DNA of 59,818 bases from Lachnospiraceae bacterium (GTDB lineage: Bacteria; Bacillota; Clostridia; Lachnospirales; Lachnospiraceae). Positions 33,514 to 42,272 of this stretch are shown in pieces. The position numbers and the translations under genes are program-made. Within the stretch, counting starts at the first letter, position 1; each line of letters starts with the position of its first letter. The stretch spans positions 1-59,818 of the forward strand of contig JAILFA010000077.1 of the NCBI GenBank assembly GCA_024687125.1, read 5' to 3'. The notes under the pieces were generated by a model. It was not told where the DNA came from. It was given only the letters and a program-made list of their open reading frames with translations, and ran no database searches.

Positions 33514-34887
33514 ATGAACGTCAGCATTTTCGGACTGGGATATGTGGGCTGCGTGGGCGCGGCCTGTGCGGCCAGACTCGGCCACCATGTCATCGGCAAT
33601 GATATCTCGGAAAACAAGGTCAGACTGATCAGTGAAGGCAAGCCCACGATCATCGAGAAAGAGATCGACGAACTGATGCGGGAGGGCCATGAAAAGGGAC
33701 TGATCGAGGCGACGACAGACAGCCGGTACGCGGTTCTCCATTCTGATCTTTCTTTTATCGTCGTGGGAACCCCCAGCACCAAAGAGGGACATCTTAACCT
33801 CACCTATGTCCATAATGTGGCCAGAGAGATCGGTGAGGCCCTCAGGGACAAGGATACGTTCCATGCGGTGGCGATCCGCTCCACCGTACTGCCGGGGACA
33901 AACCGCGAGGTCGGCAGGATCATCGCCGAGGCGTCCGGCAAGACCGTCGGCAGAGATTTCGCCGTAGTCTCCAACCCGGAGTTCCTCAGGGAGGGGACGG
34001 CGGTACAGGACTATCTGCATCCCCCGCTGACACTGATCGGTACGGACAGCGAGCAGGCGGAGGCCATGTTCCGTGAATTCTATAAAGATATCCCCGGCGA
34101 GTTCATTTCTACAGATATCGATGTCGCCGAGATCATGAAGTATGTGAACAACACCTATCACGCACTCAAGATCGTTTTCGGCAATGAGATCGGCAATATC
34201 TGCAAGGCACTGGATATCGACAGCCACAAGGTCATGGAGATCTTCTGCAAGGATACGCAGCTCAATATCTCGCCCTATTATTTCAAGCCGGGCTTTGCAT
34301 ACGGCGGTTCCTGTCTGCCTAAGGATTCCAAGGCTCTGCGGACACTTGCGCATGACTGCTACATCGATGCGCCGGTCATACAGGCGATCGATCAGTCCAA
34401 CCAGATCCAGAAGAAAAACGCGCTGGAGATCATCGAGAGCAAGGGCTGCAGCAGGATCGGCATTCTGGGACTCGCCTTCAAGGCGGGGACGGATGATCTG
34501 CGCTGCTCACCGATCGTCGATGTCGCGGAGGAACTGCTTGGCAAGGGCTACGACCTGAAGATCTATGACCGGAACGTGCATATTTCCCAGCTGACCGGAA
34601 CGAATGCCGATTTTATCACAGCAAAGCTCCCGCATCTTCATGAGATCATTACGGACGACCTCGACGCGGTCGCAGGAGCCAGTGATGTCCTCGTGATCGC
34701 GAACCGGGAAAAGGAATTCGAGGAGCTGCCCGAAAAGTATCCGCACAAGGTGATCATCGATCTGGTGCGCCAGTACGCGTCGCTGGATTACGAGGGACAC
34801 TACGAAGGGATCAGCTGGAAGAATATCAACCAGAATCCGGCGCAGGAGACGGAGATCTCCATGGACCGCCGAAGAACGGATTTCTGA
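33514..34887 (+). CDS. AlgD-type nucleotide-sugar dehydrogenase (GDP-mannose or UDP-glucose 6-dehydrogenase)
   Basis: The start at 33514 (MNVSIFGLGYVGCVGAAC) follows a GGAAAG site. The 457-residue enzyme has the NAD-binding GLGYVG, FIVVGTPST, IRSTVLPGT and NPEFLREGTA. The catalytic Cys sits in FAYGGSCLPKD, and LGLAFKAGTDDLR is also present. The wording YYFKPGFAYGGSCLPKD and the ending HYEGISW resemble Pseudomonas AlgD more than UDP-glucose dehydrogenases, so GDP-mannuronic acid is a plausible product, though UDP-glucuronic acid cannot be excluded. It heads an operon with a GT4, a heparinase-like protein and AsnB, and would supply a uronic acid donor. Confidence 0.92.
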   Translation: MNVSIFGLGYVGCVGAACAARLGHHVIGNDISENKVRLISEGKPTIIEKEIDELMREGHEKGLIEATTDSRYAVLHSDLSFIVVGTPSTKEGHLNLTYVHNVAREIGEALRDKDTFHAVAIRSTVLPGTNREVGRIIAEASGKTVGRDFAVVSNPEFLREGTAVQDYLHPPLTLIGTDSEQAEAMFREFYKDIPGEFISTDIDVAEIMKYVNNTYHALKIVFGNEIGNICKALDIDSHKVMEIFCKDTQLNISPYYFKPGFAYGGSCLPKDSKALRTLAHDCYIDAPVIQAIDQSNQIQKKNALEIIESKGCSRIGILGLAFKAGTDDLRCSPIVDVAEELLGKGYDLKIYDRNVHISQLTGTNADFITAKLPHLHEIITDDLDAVAGASDVLVIANREKEFEELPEKYPHKVIIDLVRQYASLDYEGHYEGISWKNINQNPAQETEISMDRRRTDF

Positions 34888-36077
34888 TGAGAAAGATCCT
34901 GATCATTGTAGAAAATCTTCCGGTACCGTTTGACACGCGTGTGTGGCAGGAGGCGACAACGCTTGCGGCAAACGGATATACCGTTTCCGTCATCTGCCCC
35001 AAGGGCAAGAATTATACTGCCGCGGAGGAGACGCTGGAGGGCGTTCATATCTTCCGGCATGACCTGCCGGAGGCCGGAGGCGGTGCGTTCGCCTATTTCC
35101 GCGAATACGCCAGGGCACTGAAGGAGGAAAAACGCCTGGCGAAACGGATCTATAAAGAGATCGGGTTTGATGTGATCCACGGGTGCAACCCGCCGGATGA
35201 TATCTACATGGTCGCCAGGGGCTTCCGAAAATACGACGTCCGCTATGTCTTTGATCATCACGACATCTGTCCGGAGCTGTTCGAAGCAAAATTCGGCAGG
35301 GCTTCCGGCCTTTTCTACAAAAGCCAGATCTATCTTGAGCGGCAGACATACCGGCACTGCACCTTTGCCTTTGTGACCAACGAGAGTTATAAAAAGATCG
35401 CGGTCGAGCGCGGCGGCATGAAGCCGGAGCGTGTGATCGTACTGCGAAGCGGTCCCAGGCTTGAACGCATGCAGATCAGGGAAGCGGATGCCTCGCTGAG
35501 GAAAGGCCATCAGTATATGGTCGGGTATCTCGGCGTGATCGGCAAGCAGGAGGGGATCGATTATCTGCTTGAGGCCGCGCGGATCCTCCGGGAAAAAGGC
35601 GAATCCGTGCAGTGGGGCATCGTCGGCGGAGGGCCTTATCTGGAGACCGCAAAAATACATGCGCACGAGATGGGGCTTGATGACTGCGTGACCTTTACCG
35701 GGCGTGCCCCGGACGATGAGATGCTGGCCATGCTCAATACGGCCGATGTCTGCGTCAACAGCGATGAGTACAATGCGATGAACGACAAGAGCACCATGAA
35801 CAAGGTCATGGAGTACATGGCACTCGGCAAGCCGATCGTGCAGTTCGATCTGACGGAGGGACGCTATTCCGCACAGGAGGCATCTCTTTACGCCGTCCGA
35901 AATGACGCGGCCGATATGGCGGACAAGATCCTCATGCTTCTGCATGACCCGGAGCTCAGAGCGCGCATGGGACAGTACGGCAGAGAGCGTGTCACCTCCG
36001 AACTTTCCTGGGAGCATACGAGCAGGGCGCTGCTCGACGGGTACGAAAAATTCTTTACCGGAGTCTTTGATGGCTGA
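34887..36077 (+). CDS. Family 4 glycosyltransferase
   Basis: The 396-residue GT-B enzyme starts at the last base of the previous stop (TGATG). Its N-terminal acceptor domain reads ILIIVENLPVPFDTRVWQEA with DHHDICPELFEAKFG. The C-terminal donor domain has VGYLGVIGKQEGIDYLLEAA, VGGGPYLE and the retaining-enzyme EX7E-like region (DKSTMNKVMEYMALGKPIV). It probably adds a sugar to a lipid-linked glycan on the cytoplasmic face. The donor is unknown; a product of the adjacent dehydrogenase is a reasonable guess. It overlaps the heparinase-like gene by eight bases. Confidence 0.9.
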   Translation: MRKILIIVENLPVPFDTRVWQEATTLAANGYTVSVICPKGKNYTAAEETLEGVHIFRHDLPEAGGGAFAYFREYARALKEEKRLAKRIYKEIGFDVIHGCNPPDDIYMVARGFRKYDVRYVFDHHDICPELFEAKFGRASGLFYKSQIYLERQTYRHCTFAFVTNESYKKIAVERGGMKPERVIVLRSGPRLERMQIREADASLRKGHQYMVGYLGVIGKQEGIDYLLEAARILREKGESVQWGIVGGGPYLETAKIHAHEMGLDDCVTFTGRAPDDEMLAMLNTADVCVNSDEYNAMNDKSTMNKVMEYMALGKPIVQFDLTEGRYSAQEASLYAVRNDAADMADKILMLLHDPELRARMGQYGRERVTSELSWEHTSRALLDGYEKFFTGVFDG

Positions 36078-38010
36078 TCTTAAATGGTTCGCAAGAAGAC
36101 TTTCTGCGATGGGCCCGCGGGAGATCCTGTGGCGCGTGCAGCAGAAGATCCTCCATTCCTCAGAGAACAGAAAATACCGTACAAAACGCCCGGTGACAGA
36201 CGGACCGTCCTGCCCGGGACATGCGGAAAAACTGTTCCTCAATACCGGCAATCGGGTATATACACTGCATACGGCGATCCCGCTGCTTGCTCCCTATAAC
36301 TACAGCGAATATAAGACGGCCTGGCATGCCGGTTTCCAGACGGATAACGAATGGCCGCTCGTCCCCTCCACAAAGCTGGATTTCCGCGGAATGGACGCGG
36401 TCGGGGATGCGCGCACGAACTGGGAACTGAACAAGCATTTCCAGTTCGCGCTCCTCGCGAAAAACTATCGTGCCAGTGGCGACAGGCGTTATCTCGAGGA
36501 ACTGCTCGGGCTGTTTCATGACTGGAACGAAAAAAATCCGTTCCTGTGGGGGATCTCCTGGACGAGCGGCATAGAGATCGCCGAGCGCACCATGAACTGG
36601 TGCTATATGCTGGGCTTCCTTGAAGGGGCGCCGAATGTACCCGGGGAGTTCATCGCGGAGGTCACGGCGGGGATCGCGAATATGGGGGCATATCTGCTGC
36701 GTCATTACTCCCGGTATTCCTCCGCCAACAATCATCTGATCATCGAGATATCGGCTGTCCTGCACGCGGGGATCATCCTGGGACGCGGGGAATGGACGGA
36801 TAAGGCCGTAAAGATCCTCGACCGCGAACTTTTCCTGCAGGATCATGAGGACGGCGTCAACAAAGAGGAGGCGCTGTACTATCAGGTGTTTATGATGGAA
36901 GCGTACGCAATGGATCTGCGGCTGCTTTTGAAAAACGCTCCGGCACCCGCATGCTGTGAGTGCTGGATACCGATGCTGACCAGGATGTCCCGCTATGTAC
37001 GGGACTGTATCGGCAGATACGGGGAGATCGTCGAGTTCGGCGACAATGATGACGGCAAGCTGCTGGATCTCGAGGGCTGTGCGGACGGAAGCATGGATCC
37101 GGAAGCCGGCAGAAGGCACTATGCGTATCTGCTGCAGTTCATGAGCCTGCTCCTGCCGGAGAGATATGTTTCGGAAGAGGATGCCTGGAGCCTGCCCTTT
37201 GCTGAAACGATCCGCTGGCTGTTTTCGGATGAAGAGCTCGCGGAGGCGCTGCGAAAGCCCCTGTATTCCGTGAAGGGCAGTGTCGATTACGCCGTCGGTG
37301 GAAACGCGGTCTTAAGGAGCGCTGATGAGGAGGTGGTCATCGGGATCGACCACGCGCCGCTCGGCTACGGCGCGCTCTGTGCGCACGGCCACGCGGACGC
37401 TCTGAGCTTTATCGCTTTTGAGCGCGGCAGAGCGGTCCTTTGCGATCCGGGGACCTATATCTACCATACGGACGAGGAGGCGCGCAACGATTTTCGAAGG
37501 ACATCGCGCCACAATACGGTCTGCGTCGGCGGCAGAGATCAGTCGGAGATGCTGGGGGCCTTTCTGTGGGGGAAAAAGGCGGCGTGCCGTCTGATCGCGG
37601 CGGACCTTGGGGAGGAGCGTGATGAGATCGTCGCGGAGCATGACGGCTACCGGCCGGTCATGCATCGCAGGAGATTTCTGTTTGATCGGCGGGAGAAGCG
37701 TCTTACCATCGAGGATACCGTTCGAGGCGCGGAGGATGCGGTGTTTTCCCTGCTCCTCGCACCGGATATCCGGGCGGAGCGCGTACAGCCCGCGCAGGAC
37801 AGAGAGGAAGCGGACGGGGCCGTATGGCGGTGCACGGATCGTGAGAGCGGCGTCCCTGTGATGACGATCGCGTTTCAAAACGGCTTCGGAGAGTCTGCTC
37901 TGACGGATCGCGAGATCTCTCCGGTATACGGCGTCAAAACGAAAACGACCGGTCTCTCGGCGGCGATCCGGCAGGATCAGGCCGTCTGTGAGATCTCTTT
38001 CTGCGGATAG
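36070..38010 (+). CDS. Heparinase II/III family protein
   Basis: The start at 36070 (MADLKWFARRLSAMGPREIL) lies inside the end of the GT4 gene. The 646-residue protein has an N-terminal alpha/alpha-toroid domain (WELNKHFQF, WTSGIEIAERTMNW, YSSANNHLIIE, NKEEALYYQVFMMEAY) and a C-terminal beta-sandwich. The latter has the family signature AHGHADALSFIAFERG and the TSRHNTVCVGGRDQSE segment. The fold belongs to uronic-acid polysaccharide lyases or epimerases. No signal peptide is visible, so it probably acts in the cytoplasm on a biosynthetic intermediate, which is unusual for a degradative lyase. Confidence 0.9.
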   Translation: MADLKWFARRLSAMGPREILWRVQQKILHSSENRKYRTKRPVTDGPSCPGHAEKLFLNTGNRVYTLHTAIPLLAPYNYSEYKTAWHAGFQTDNEWPLVPSTKLDFRGMDAVGDARTNWELNKHFQFALLAKNYRASGDRRYLEELLGLFHDWNEKNPFLWGISWTSGIEIAERTMNWCYMLGFLEGAPNVPGEFIAEVTAGIANMGAYLLRHYSRYSSANNHLIIEISAVLHAGIILGRGEWTDKAVKILDRELFLQDHEDGVNKEEALYYQVFMMEAYAMDLRLLLKNAPAPACCECWIPMLTRMSRYVRDCIGRYGEIVEFGDNDDGKLLDLEGCADGSMDPEAGRRHYAYLLQFMSLLLPERYVSEEDAWSLPFAETIRWLFSDEELAEALRKPLYSVKGSVDYAVGGNAVLRSADEEVVIGIDHAPLGYGALCAHGHADALSFIAFERGRAVLCDPGTYIYHTDEEARNDFRRTSRHNTVCVGGRDQSEMLGAFLWGKKAACRLIAADLGEERDEIVAEHDGYRPVMHRRRFLFDRREKRLTIEDTVRGAEDAVFSLLLAPDIRAERVQPAQDREEADGAVWRCTDRESGVPVMTIAFQNGFGESALTDREISPVYGVKTKTTGLSAAIRQDQAVCEISFCG

Positions 38011-38021
38011 AGGAGGCTGTC

Positions 38022-39872
38022 ATGTGCGGGATCTGCGGGATCTATGACAATCAGCATATTGCCGGGGACCCCCGGGAACTGATCGGACGGATGAACCGGA
38101 CGCAGAAGCACCGCGGCCCGGATGATGAGGGCTTCTTTGCCGCCGGCAGCGCCGCCCTCGGACATGTGCGCCTGTCGATCCAGGACCTTTCCCCCGCGGG
38201 ACATCAGCCGATGTCGCGGGGCTCTCGCTATACGATCGTCTTTAACGGGGAGATCTACAATTTCATCGAGCTGAGAGAGGAACTGAAGCAGGCGGGGTAC
38301 AGCTTTGCGACCAGATCCGATACCGAGGTGCTGCTCGCGGCCTATGACCTGTGGGGAGAGGACTGCCAGACGCGATTCAATGGCTTCTGGGCGTTCGCGA
38401 TCTATGACGCGGATACGGATTCTCTGTTCCTGTCCCGCGACCGTTACGGGGTCAAGCCGCTGTACTACACAACGCAGCCGGGATACCTGCTTTTTGCGTC
38501 CGAGATCAAGACGCTCCTCGCGGATGAGCGCGTTATCCGCACGGTCAATGACCAGGCGGTCGTCAACTATCTTGTGAACGGTTTCGTCGACTGCGAGGAG
38601 GAGACCTTTTTCAAAGGGATCTTCCGCCTGCCGGCGGGAGCGCAGATGAAGATCCGGGGGAACGGCGGGCCCGAGATCAGGACCTGGTACACATTGCCCT
38701 ACCGGGAAAGCGTCTATGAAAAACTGCCGGCCGGGACCGACGAGCAGTTTAAAGCGCTGTTTGAGGATGCCGTCCGGGTACGTCTGAGGTCCGATGTTCC
38801 GGTGGGAAGCTGCCTGTCGGGAGGACTTGACTCCTCGAGCATCGTCACCGAGTCCAGCCGGCAGCTCGCTGAGAGAACGACCGCAGAAAACGGCGCCGGA
38901 CCGGTGCAGGTCGAACAGCACACCTATTCCGCGGTCTATCCCGGGAGCCCCGATGATGAGAAACGTTATATTGACGATGTCGTGGCTTCGAGCGGCGTGA
39001 ACGGCCATTATGTGGAGCCGACCGGCGACATGCTCGCGGAGGATCTGGAGCATCTGATCTACACGCAGGATGAGCCCTTTGTGTCGACCAGCATGTACGC
39101 TTCTTACTGCGTGATGCGCCTCGCGTCGGAGAATCACGCCAAGGTTCTGCTTGACGGGCAGGGAGCCGATGAGATCCTGTGCGGCTACCGCAAGGCGAGG
39201 GTGTACTACATCAAAAAGCTGTTCTCCTCGGGACACCCGTTCAGGGCTGTCAGGGAGGCGTTTCTTTATCTCCCCTACATGCGCAAGAACAATTCCACGC
39301 TGCTCGCGGATCTCTCCATGCTGCGGCAGTTCCTGGGAAAAGAAAAAAAGGATGATGTCCGCAGGAAGTATCTGGGGGAGGCTGTCCGGAACGCGAAACT
39401 TACCCGGAGCTACCGGAACCGCGAGGGCTTCATCCTCGATGATTTTTCGTCCATCGTCCTGCCTGCGCTCCTTCGCTATGTGGACCGCAATTCAATGGCT
39501 TTTTCCATAGAGGACAGACTCCCGTTCCTGGATATGAGGCTGGTGGAGTTCTGCATGCAGCTGCCCATGAACGCCAAGATCCATAAGGGCTGGTCCAAGG
39601 CCATCATGCGGCGCACGCTCCGCATGCCCGAGTCTGTCCGGAAGCGCCGGGACAAGATCGGTTTCTACACGCCGGAAAGCGCGTGGCTCACCTCTCATGC
39701 GGACGAGTATCGGGCGGTCTTTGAGCAGAAGGATTTCCGGGCATCAGCTTATATCGACCGGGAAAAGCTCCTTGCGGACTGGGATGAGATCCTGCACAGG
39801 GACAGTATCGGTCTGTTCCGTTATCTGTGCCTGGAAAAGTGGATGGAGATCTTTGATGTGCAAAGCTCCTGA
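38022..39872 (+). CDS. asnB: Asparagine synthase (glutamine-hydrolysing) family protein
   Basis: The 616-residue protein has the glutaminase nucleophile Cys2 (MCGICGIYD), the RGPDD and FNGEIYNF segments of the class II amidotransferase domain, and the synthetase PPi loop SCLSGGLDSSSIV near residue 265. DGQGADEILCGY follows. It uses glutamine to amidate an activated carboxylate. In polysaccharide loci such enzymes can amidate uronic acids instead of aspartate; its place after an AlgD-type dehydrogenase, GT4 and heparinase-like gene supports that reading, but free asparagine synthesis is not excluded. It ends six bases from the convergent GT4 stop. Confidence 0.93.
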   Translation: MCGICGIYDNQHIAGDPRELIGRMNRTQKHRGPDDEGFFAAGSAALGHVRLSIQDLSPAGHQPMSRGSRYTIVFNGEIYNFIELREELKQAGYSFATRSDTEVLLAAYDLWGEDCQTRFNGFWAFAIYDADTDSLFLSRDRYGVKPLYYTTQPGYLLFASEIKTLLADERVIRTVNDQAVVNYLVNGFVDCEEETFFKGIFRLPAGAQMKIRGNGGPEIRTWYTLPYRESVYEKLPAGTDEQFKALFEDAVRVRLRSDVPVGSCLSGGLDSSSIVTESSRQLAERTTAENGAGPVQVEQHTYSAVYPGSPDDEKRYIDDVVASSGVNGHYVEPTGDMLAEDLEHLIYTQDEPFVSTSMYASYCVMRLASENHAKVLLDGQGADEILCGYRKARVYYIKKLFSSGHPFRAVREAFLYLPYMRKNNSTLLADLSMLRQFLGKEKKDDVRRKYLGEAVRNAKLTRSYRNREGFILDDFSSIVLPALLRYVDRNSMAFSIEDRLPFLDMRLVEFCMQLPMNAKIHKGWSKAIMRRTLRMPESVRKRRDKIGFYTPESAWLTSHADEYRAVFEQKDFRASAYIDREKLLADWDEILHRDSIGLFRYLCLEKWMEIFDVQSS

Positions 39873-39878
39873 CGACGG

Positions 39879-40982
39879 TTATCCTGCCAGCTCCCGGTAG
39901 ATATCCAGAATCTGTTTCATGCCTCCGGCGGCATGAAAGCGTTCGCGGACAGTGGACGCCCCTGCCGTGCCGATCCTTTTTTTCAGGTCCCTGTCGGACA
40001 GAAGATGCAGCAGAGCGCACGAGATGGCGGCCGGATCCTCAGGCGGGATCAGTAGGCCGTTTTTTTCATTCGTGATGATCTGCGGGATGCCGCCGACGGA
40101 GGTGGCAACAGACGCAAGCCCGTTTCCCATGGCCTCCAGTAGGGACATTGGCATACCCTCGATGTGGGAGGGCAGGATAAAGGTGCTGCAGACGGAAAAC
40201 AGTTTTTCGCGTTCCGATGCGTCGATCCAGCCGGGGAATCGGATATGCTCCGCCACTCCCAATTCCTCTGCGCGGCGGCGGTAGGAATCCAGATTCCCGC
40301 TGCCGCATAAATGAAAGACAGCGTCCGGGATTTCTTTTACTACCGAGGGGACGGCCTCCAGAAGCTCGTCTGTTCCCTTCATCTTATTCAGCAGACCGAG
40401 ATACAGGACCTGATGGTCTTCATAGTCTGTTTTGCTCTCTTCCGGCGGAATGACGCCGTTATGGATCACTGTGATGCGGCCGGGATCACAGACGCCGTTC
40501 GCGAAGAATTTCTGCCATTCTTCGGATAAAACGATCACATGATCCGCCATATGAAAAATCCTGCGGATGTGTTCCTGTTTTTTCGGAGAGGATTCTCTGT
40601 AGTAGAAATCATGAAAATTGCCGCCGTGCTGGTGAATGATGATCTTTTTCCCCATTCGGTGCGCACGTTCAACGAACACGGCTTTCCGTGCAAAACTGGC
40701 GCGGGGCGAAAGATGAACATGCAGGATGTCCGCCTGCTTCATCAGTCCGTTGAAACGCAGACAGGCCTGTGCAAAGACGAGTGCTTTGCGGAGCTTGCTC
40801 CCGTTCTTCATGGAGGTCAGATAGGTGAGATCGATCTGCCGGTCAAGACCAAGGGCGTAATAGTTGTTCACAACGGTCGAAACACCGCCGCGGACATCTC
40901 TGCCGGGACCGACCATCAGTACGCGGGGCAGGTTCCCGGATAAAGAAACGGTAGGCTGCATCTGTGTCTTCTCCTTGATCAT
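39879..40982 (-). CDS. Family 4 glycosyltransferase
   Basis: The 367-residue GT-B protein has VLMVGPGRDVRGGVSTVVNNYY at the start and ADILHVHLSPRASF. IIIHQHGGNFHDFY, VLYLGLLNKMKGTDELLEA and the donor-site SHIEGMPMSLLEAMGNGLASVAT (with EX7E) also appear. The GGVSTVV start is typical of polysaccharide GT4s. It is transcribed toward the asnB operon and is coupled by a four-base overlap to the upstream GT2 gene. The substrates are unknown. Confidence 0.9.
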   Translation of the reverse strand: MIKEKTQMQPTVSLSGNLPRVLMVGPGRDVRGGVSTVVNNYYALGLDRQIDLTYLTSMKNGSKLRKALVFAQACLRFNGLMKQADILHVHLSPRASFARKAVFVERAHRMGKKIIIHQHGGNFHDFYYRESSPKKQEHIRRIFHMADHVIVLSEEWQKFFANGVCDPGRITVIHNGVIPPEESKTDYEDHQVLYLGLLNKMKGTDELLEAVPSVVKEIPDAVFHLCGSGNLDSYRRRAEELGVAEHIRFPGWIDASEREKLFSVCSTFILPSHIEGMPMSLLEAMGNGLASVATSVGGIPQIITNEKNGLLIPPEDPAAISCALLHLLSDRDLKKRIGTAGASTVRERFHAAGGMKQILDIYRELAG

Positions 40983-42064
40983 CGAAGCTTTTCATAGAGC
41001 AAAAAAACGCTGCGGATCATGCGGATACGCAGAGCGGACGGTTTCCTGCAGATAAAGACCAGCAGGCGGTTGGCGGGATCTGTGACGGACTCACTGATCA
41101 TGCTGAGAAGCCGGTGGCTGTTTTCCGCTCTGCAGAGAGTCTGAACACCCCGGACCGCTTTTTTAGCGGCTCCGGGTCCGTCTGTTCTGCGAAGCTGGGT
41201 CTTCAGTATCTGAAGAAGCAGGAAGAAGAACTCCCGGTCCGCCGCATCCGTGTTCCCGTTTTCTTCCGCAGGAGAAGCTTTGCTGCGCAGGATCGTCCGC
41301 AGTGCCTTGCGAAGCCTGACGCAGTCCTCATATAACCGGGGATCATAGCGATGAGCCATGGATCCTGCAACGAAGGTGTAATGATAGTAAGGAGTATTCA
41401 GCAGGACAACCCGCTCTGCATCCAGCAGAGCAGGGACGGTGATATTGACATCTTCCCCCAGCCGGATCGAGAAGTCCAGATACCGGGTGTTTTCCAGGAT
41501 CAGCTCCCGTGAGATCAGCTTCATACACCGGCTCAGGATCACGCGGCGCTGTTCGTGGCCCAGAAGCTCGTTCTTGAGTTCCTTCCTGAGACGATCACCC
41601 TCATAAACACCTTCCGGAAGAGCATGTCCGACAGCTTTCTGCTTTCCGCCGGGATATTCGATCACATAACCGCAGCACACGATCTGGCCGGGAGGACAGC
41701 TTCCGTCGCCGCTTCTTTTCAGGTGCTGCGCCATCACGGAGATCATTTCGGGGTCGATCCAGTCATCGCTGTCAACAAAGCAGAGGAACCGGCCGGTGCT
41801 GACTGACAGACCGTCCTGCCAGGCGCGCATCAGTCCGCCGTTTTCCTTGTGAAGGACGCGGATCTTTTCCGGATGCGCCGAAGCGTAGTCATCCACCATT
41901 GCAGGGCTTTCATCCGTTGAACCGTCATCGACAAGGATCAGCTCAATATTCCCGTATGTCTGTGCCAGAACACTGTCAGCGGCTCTGCGAAGGGTGGCGT
42001 GTGCATTGTACACCGGTATGATGACGCTGATCAGCGGCAGGTTTGCTGTTTTGCTGTTGCTCAT
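40979..42064 (-). CDS. Family 2 glycosyltransferase
   Basis: The start is taken at 42064 (MSNSKTANLPLISVIIPVYN), giving 361 residues. The GT-A domain shows ISVIIPVYNAHATLRRAADS, IELILVDDGSTDESP, the ARQDG-like MRAWQDGLSVS and the metal site CFVDSDDWIDPEM. The C-terminal third is helical and variable. It probably extends a surface glycan. No Shine-Dalgarno site precedes the ATG. A TTGTCA-17-TACAAT promoter ends seven bases upstream, so the transcript may be leaderless. It is the first gene of a two-gene operon with the GT4. Confidence 0.87.
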   Translation of the reverse strand: MSNSKTANLPLISVIIPVYNAHATLRRAADSVLAQTYGNIELILVDDGSTDESPAMVDDYASAHPEKIRVLHKENGGLMRAWQDGLSVSTGRFLCFVDSDDWIDPEMISVMAQHLKRSGDGSCPPGQIVCCGYVIEYPGGKQKAVGHALPEGVYEGDRLRKELKNELLGHEQRRVILSRCMKLISRELILENTRYLDFSIRLGEDVNITVPALLDAERVVLLNTPYYHYTFVAGSMAHRYDPRLYEDCVRLRKALRTILRSKASPAEENGNTDAADREFFFLLLQILKTQLRRTDGPGAAKKAVRGVQTLCRAENSHRLLSMISESVTDPANRLLVFICRKPSALRIRMIRSVFLLYEKLR

Positions 42065-42071
42065 AAAAAAC

Positions 42072-42100
42072 ATTGTAGACGAAACGGGAGAACCTGACAA
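42072..42100 (-). promoter_or_regulatory. Promoter immediately upstream of the GT2 start
   Basis: Minus-strand TTGTCA (42100-42095), exactly 17 bases, then TACAAT (42077-42072), followed by GTTTTTT and the ATG at 42064. The transcript start should fall on or next to the ATG. Confidence 0.7.
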
Positions 42101-42178
42101 GTCGTGGAGAGGGTGTCCGGCGAACCTCCTGCTGCTGCAGCCTGCCCTAAAGATAACACATGATATTGTATATGTGAC

Positions 42179-42206
42179 TTGCATAATACACTATATATTG
42201 TATAAT
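42179..42206 (+). promoter_or_regulatory. Promoter of the chemoreceptor gene
   Basis: TTGCAT (42179-42184), a 16-base spacer and consensus TATAAT (42201-42206), within a very AT-rich stretch that stands out from its surroundings. No riboswitch-like fold was recognised in the 66-base leader. Confidence 0.55.
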
Positions 42207-42272
42207 GAGAGCAGTAATAACGATGAAGCCTTACGAGGTATCACTGACAGGACAGCAGGGAGCAGATGATCC

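Noticed and set aside
42101..42272. Possible c-di-GMP riboswitch upstream of the chemoreceptor gene
   Set aside because: No GEMM-like conserved core was found; the predicted transcript leader is only about 66 bases and AT-rich upstream sequence explains the look.
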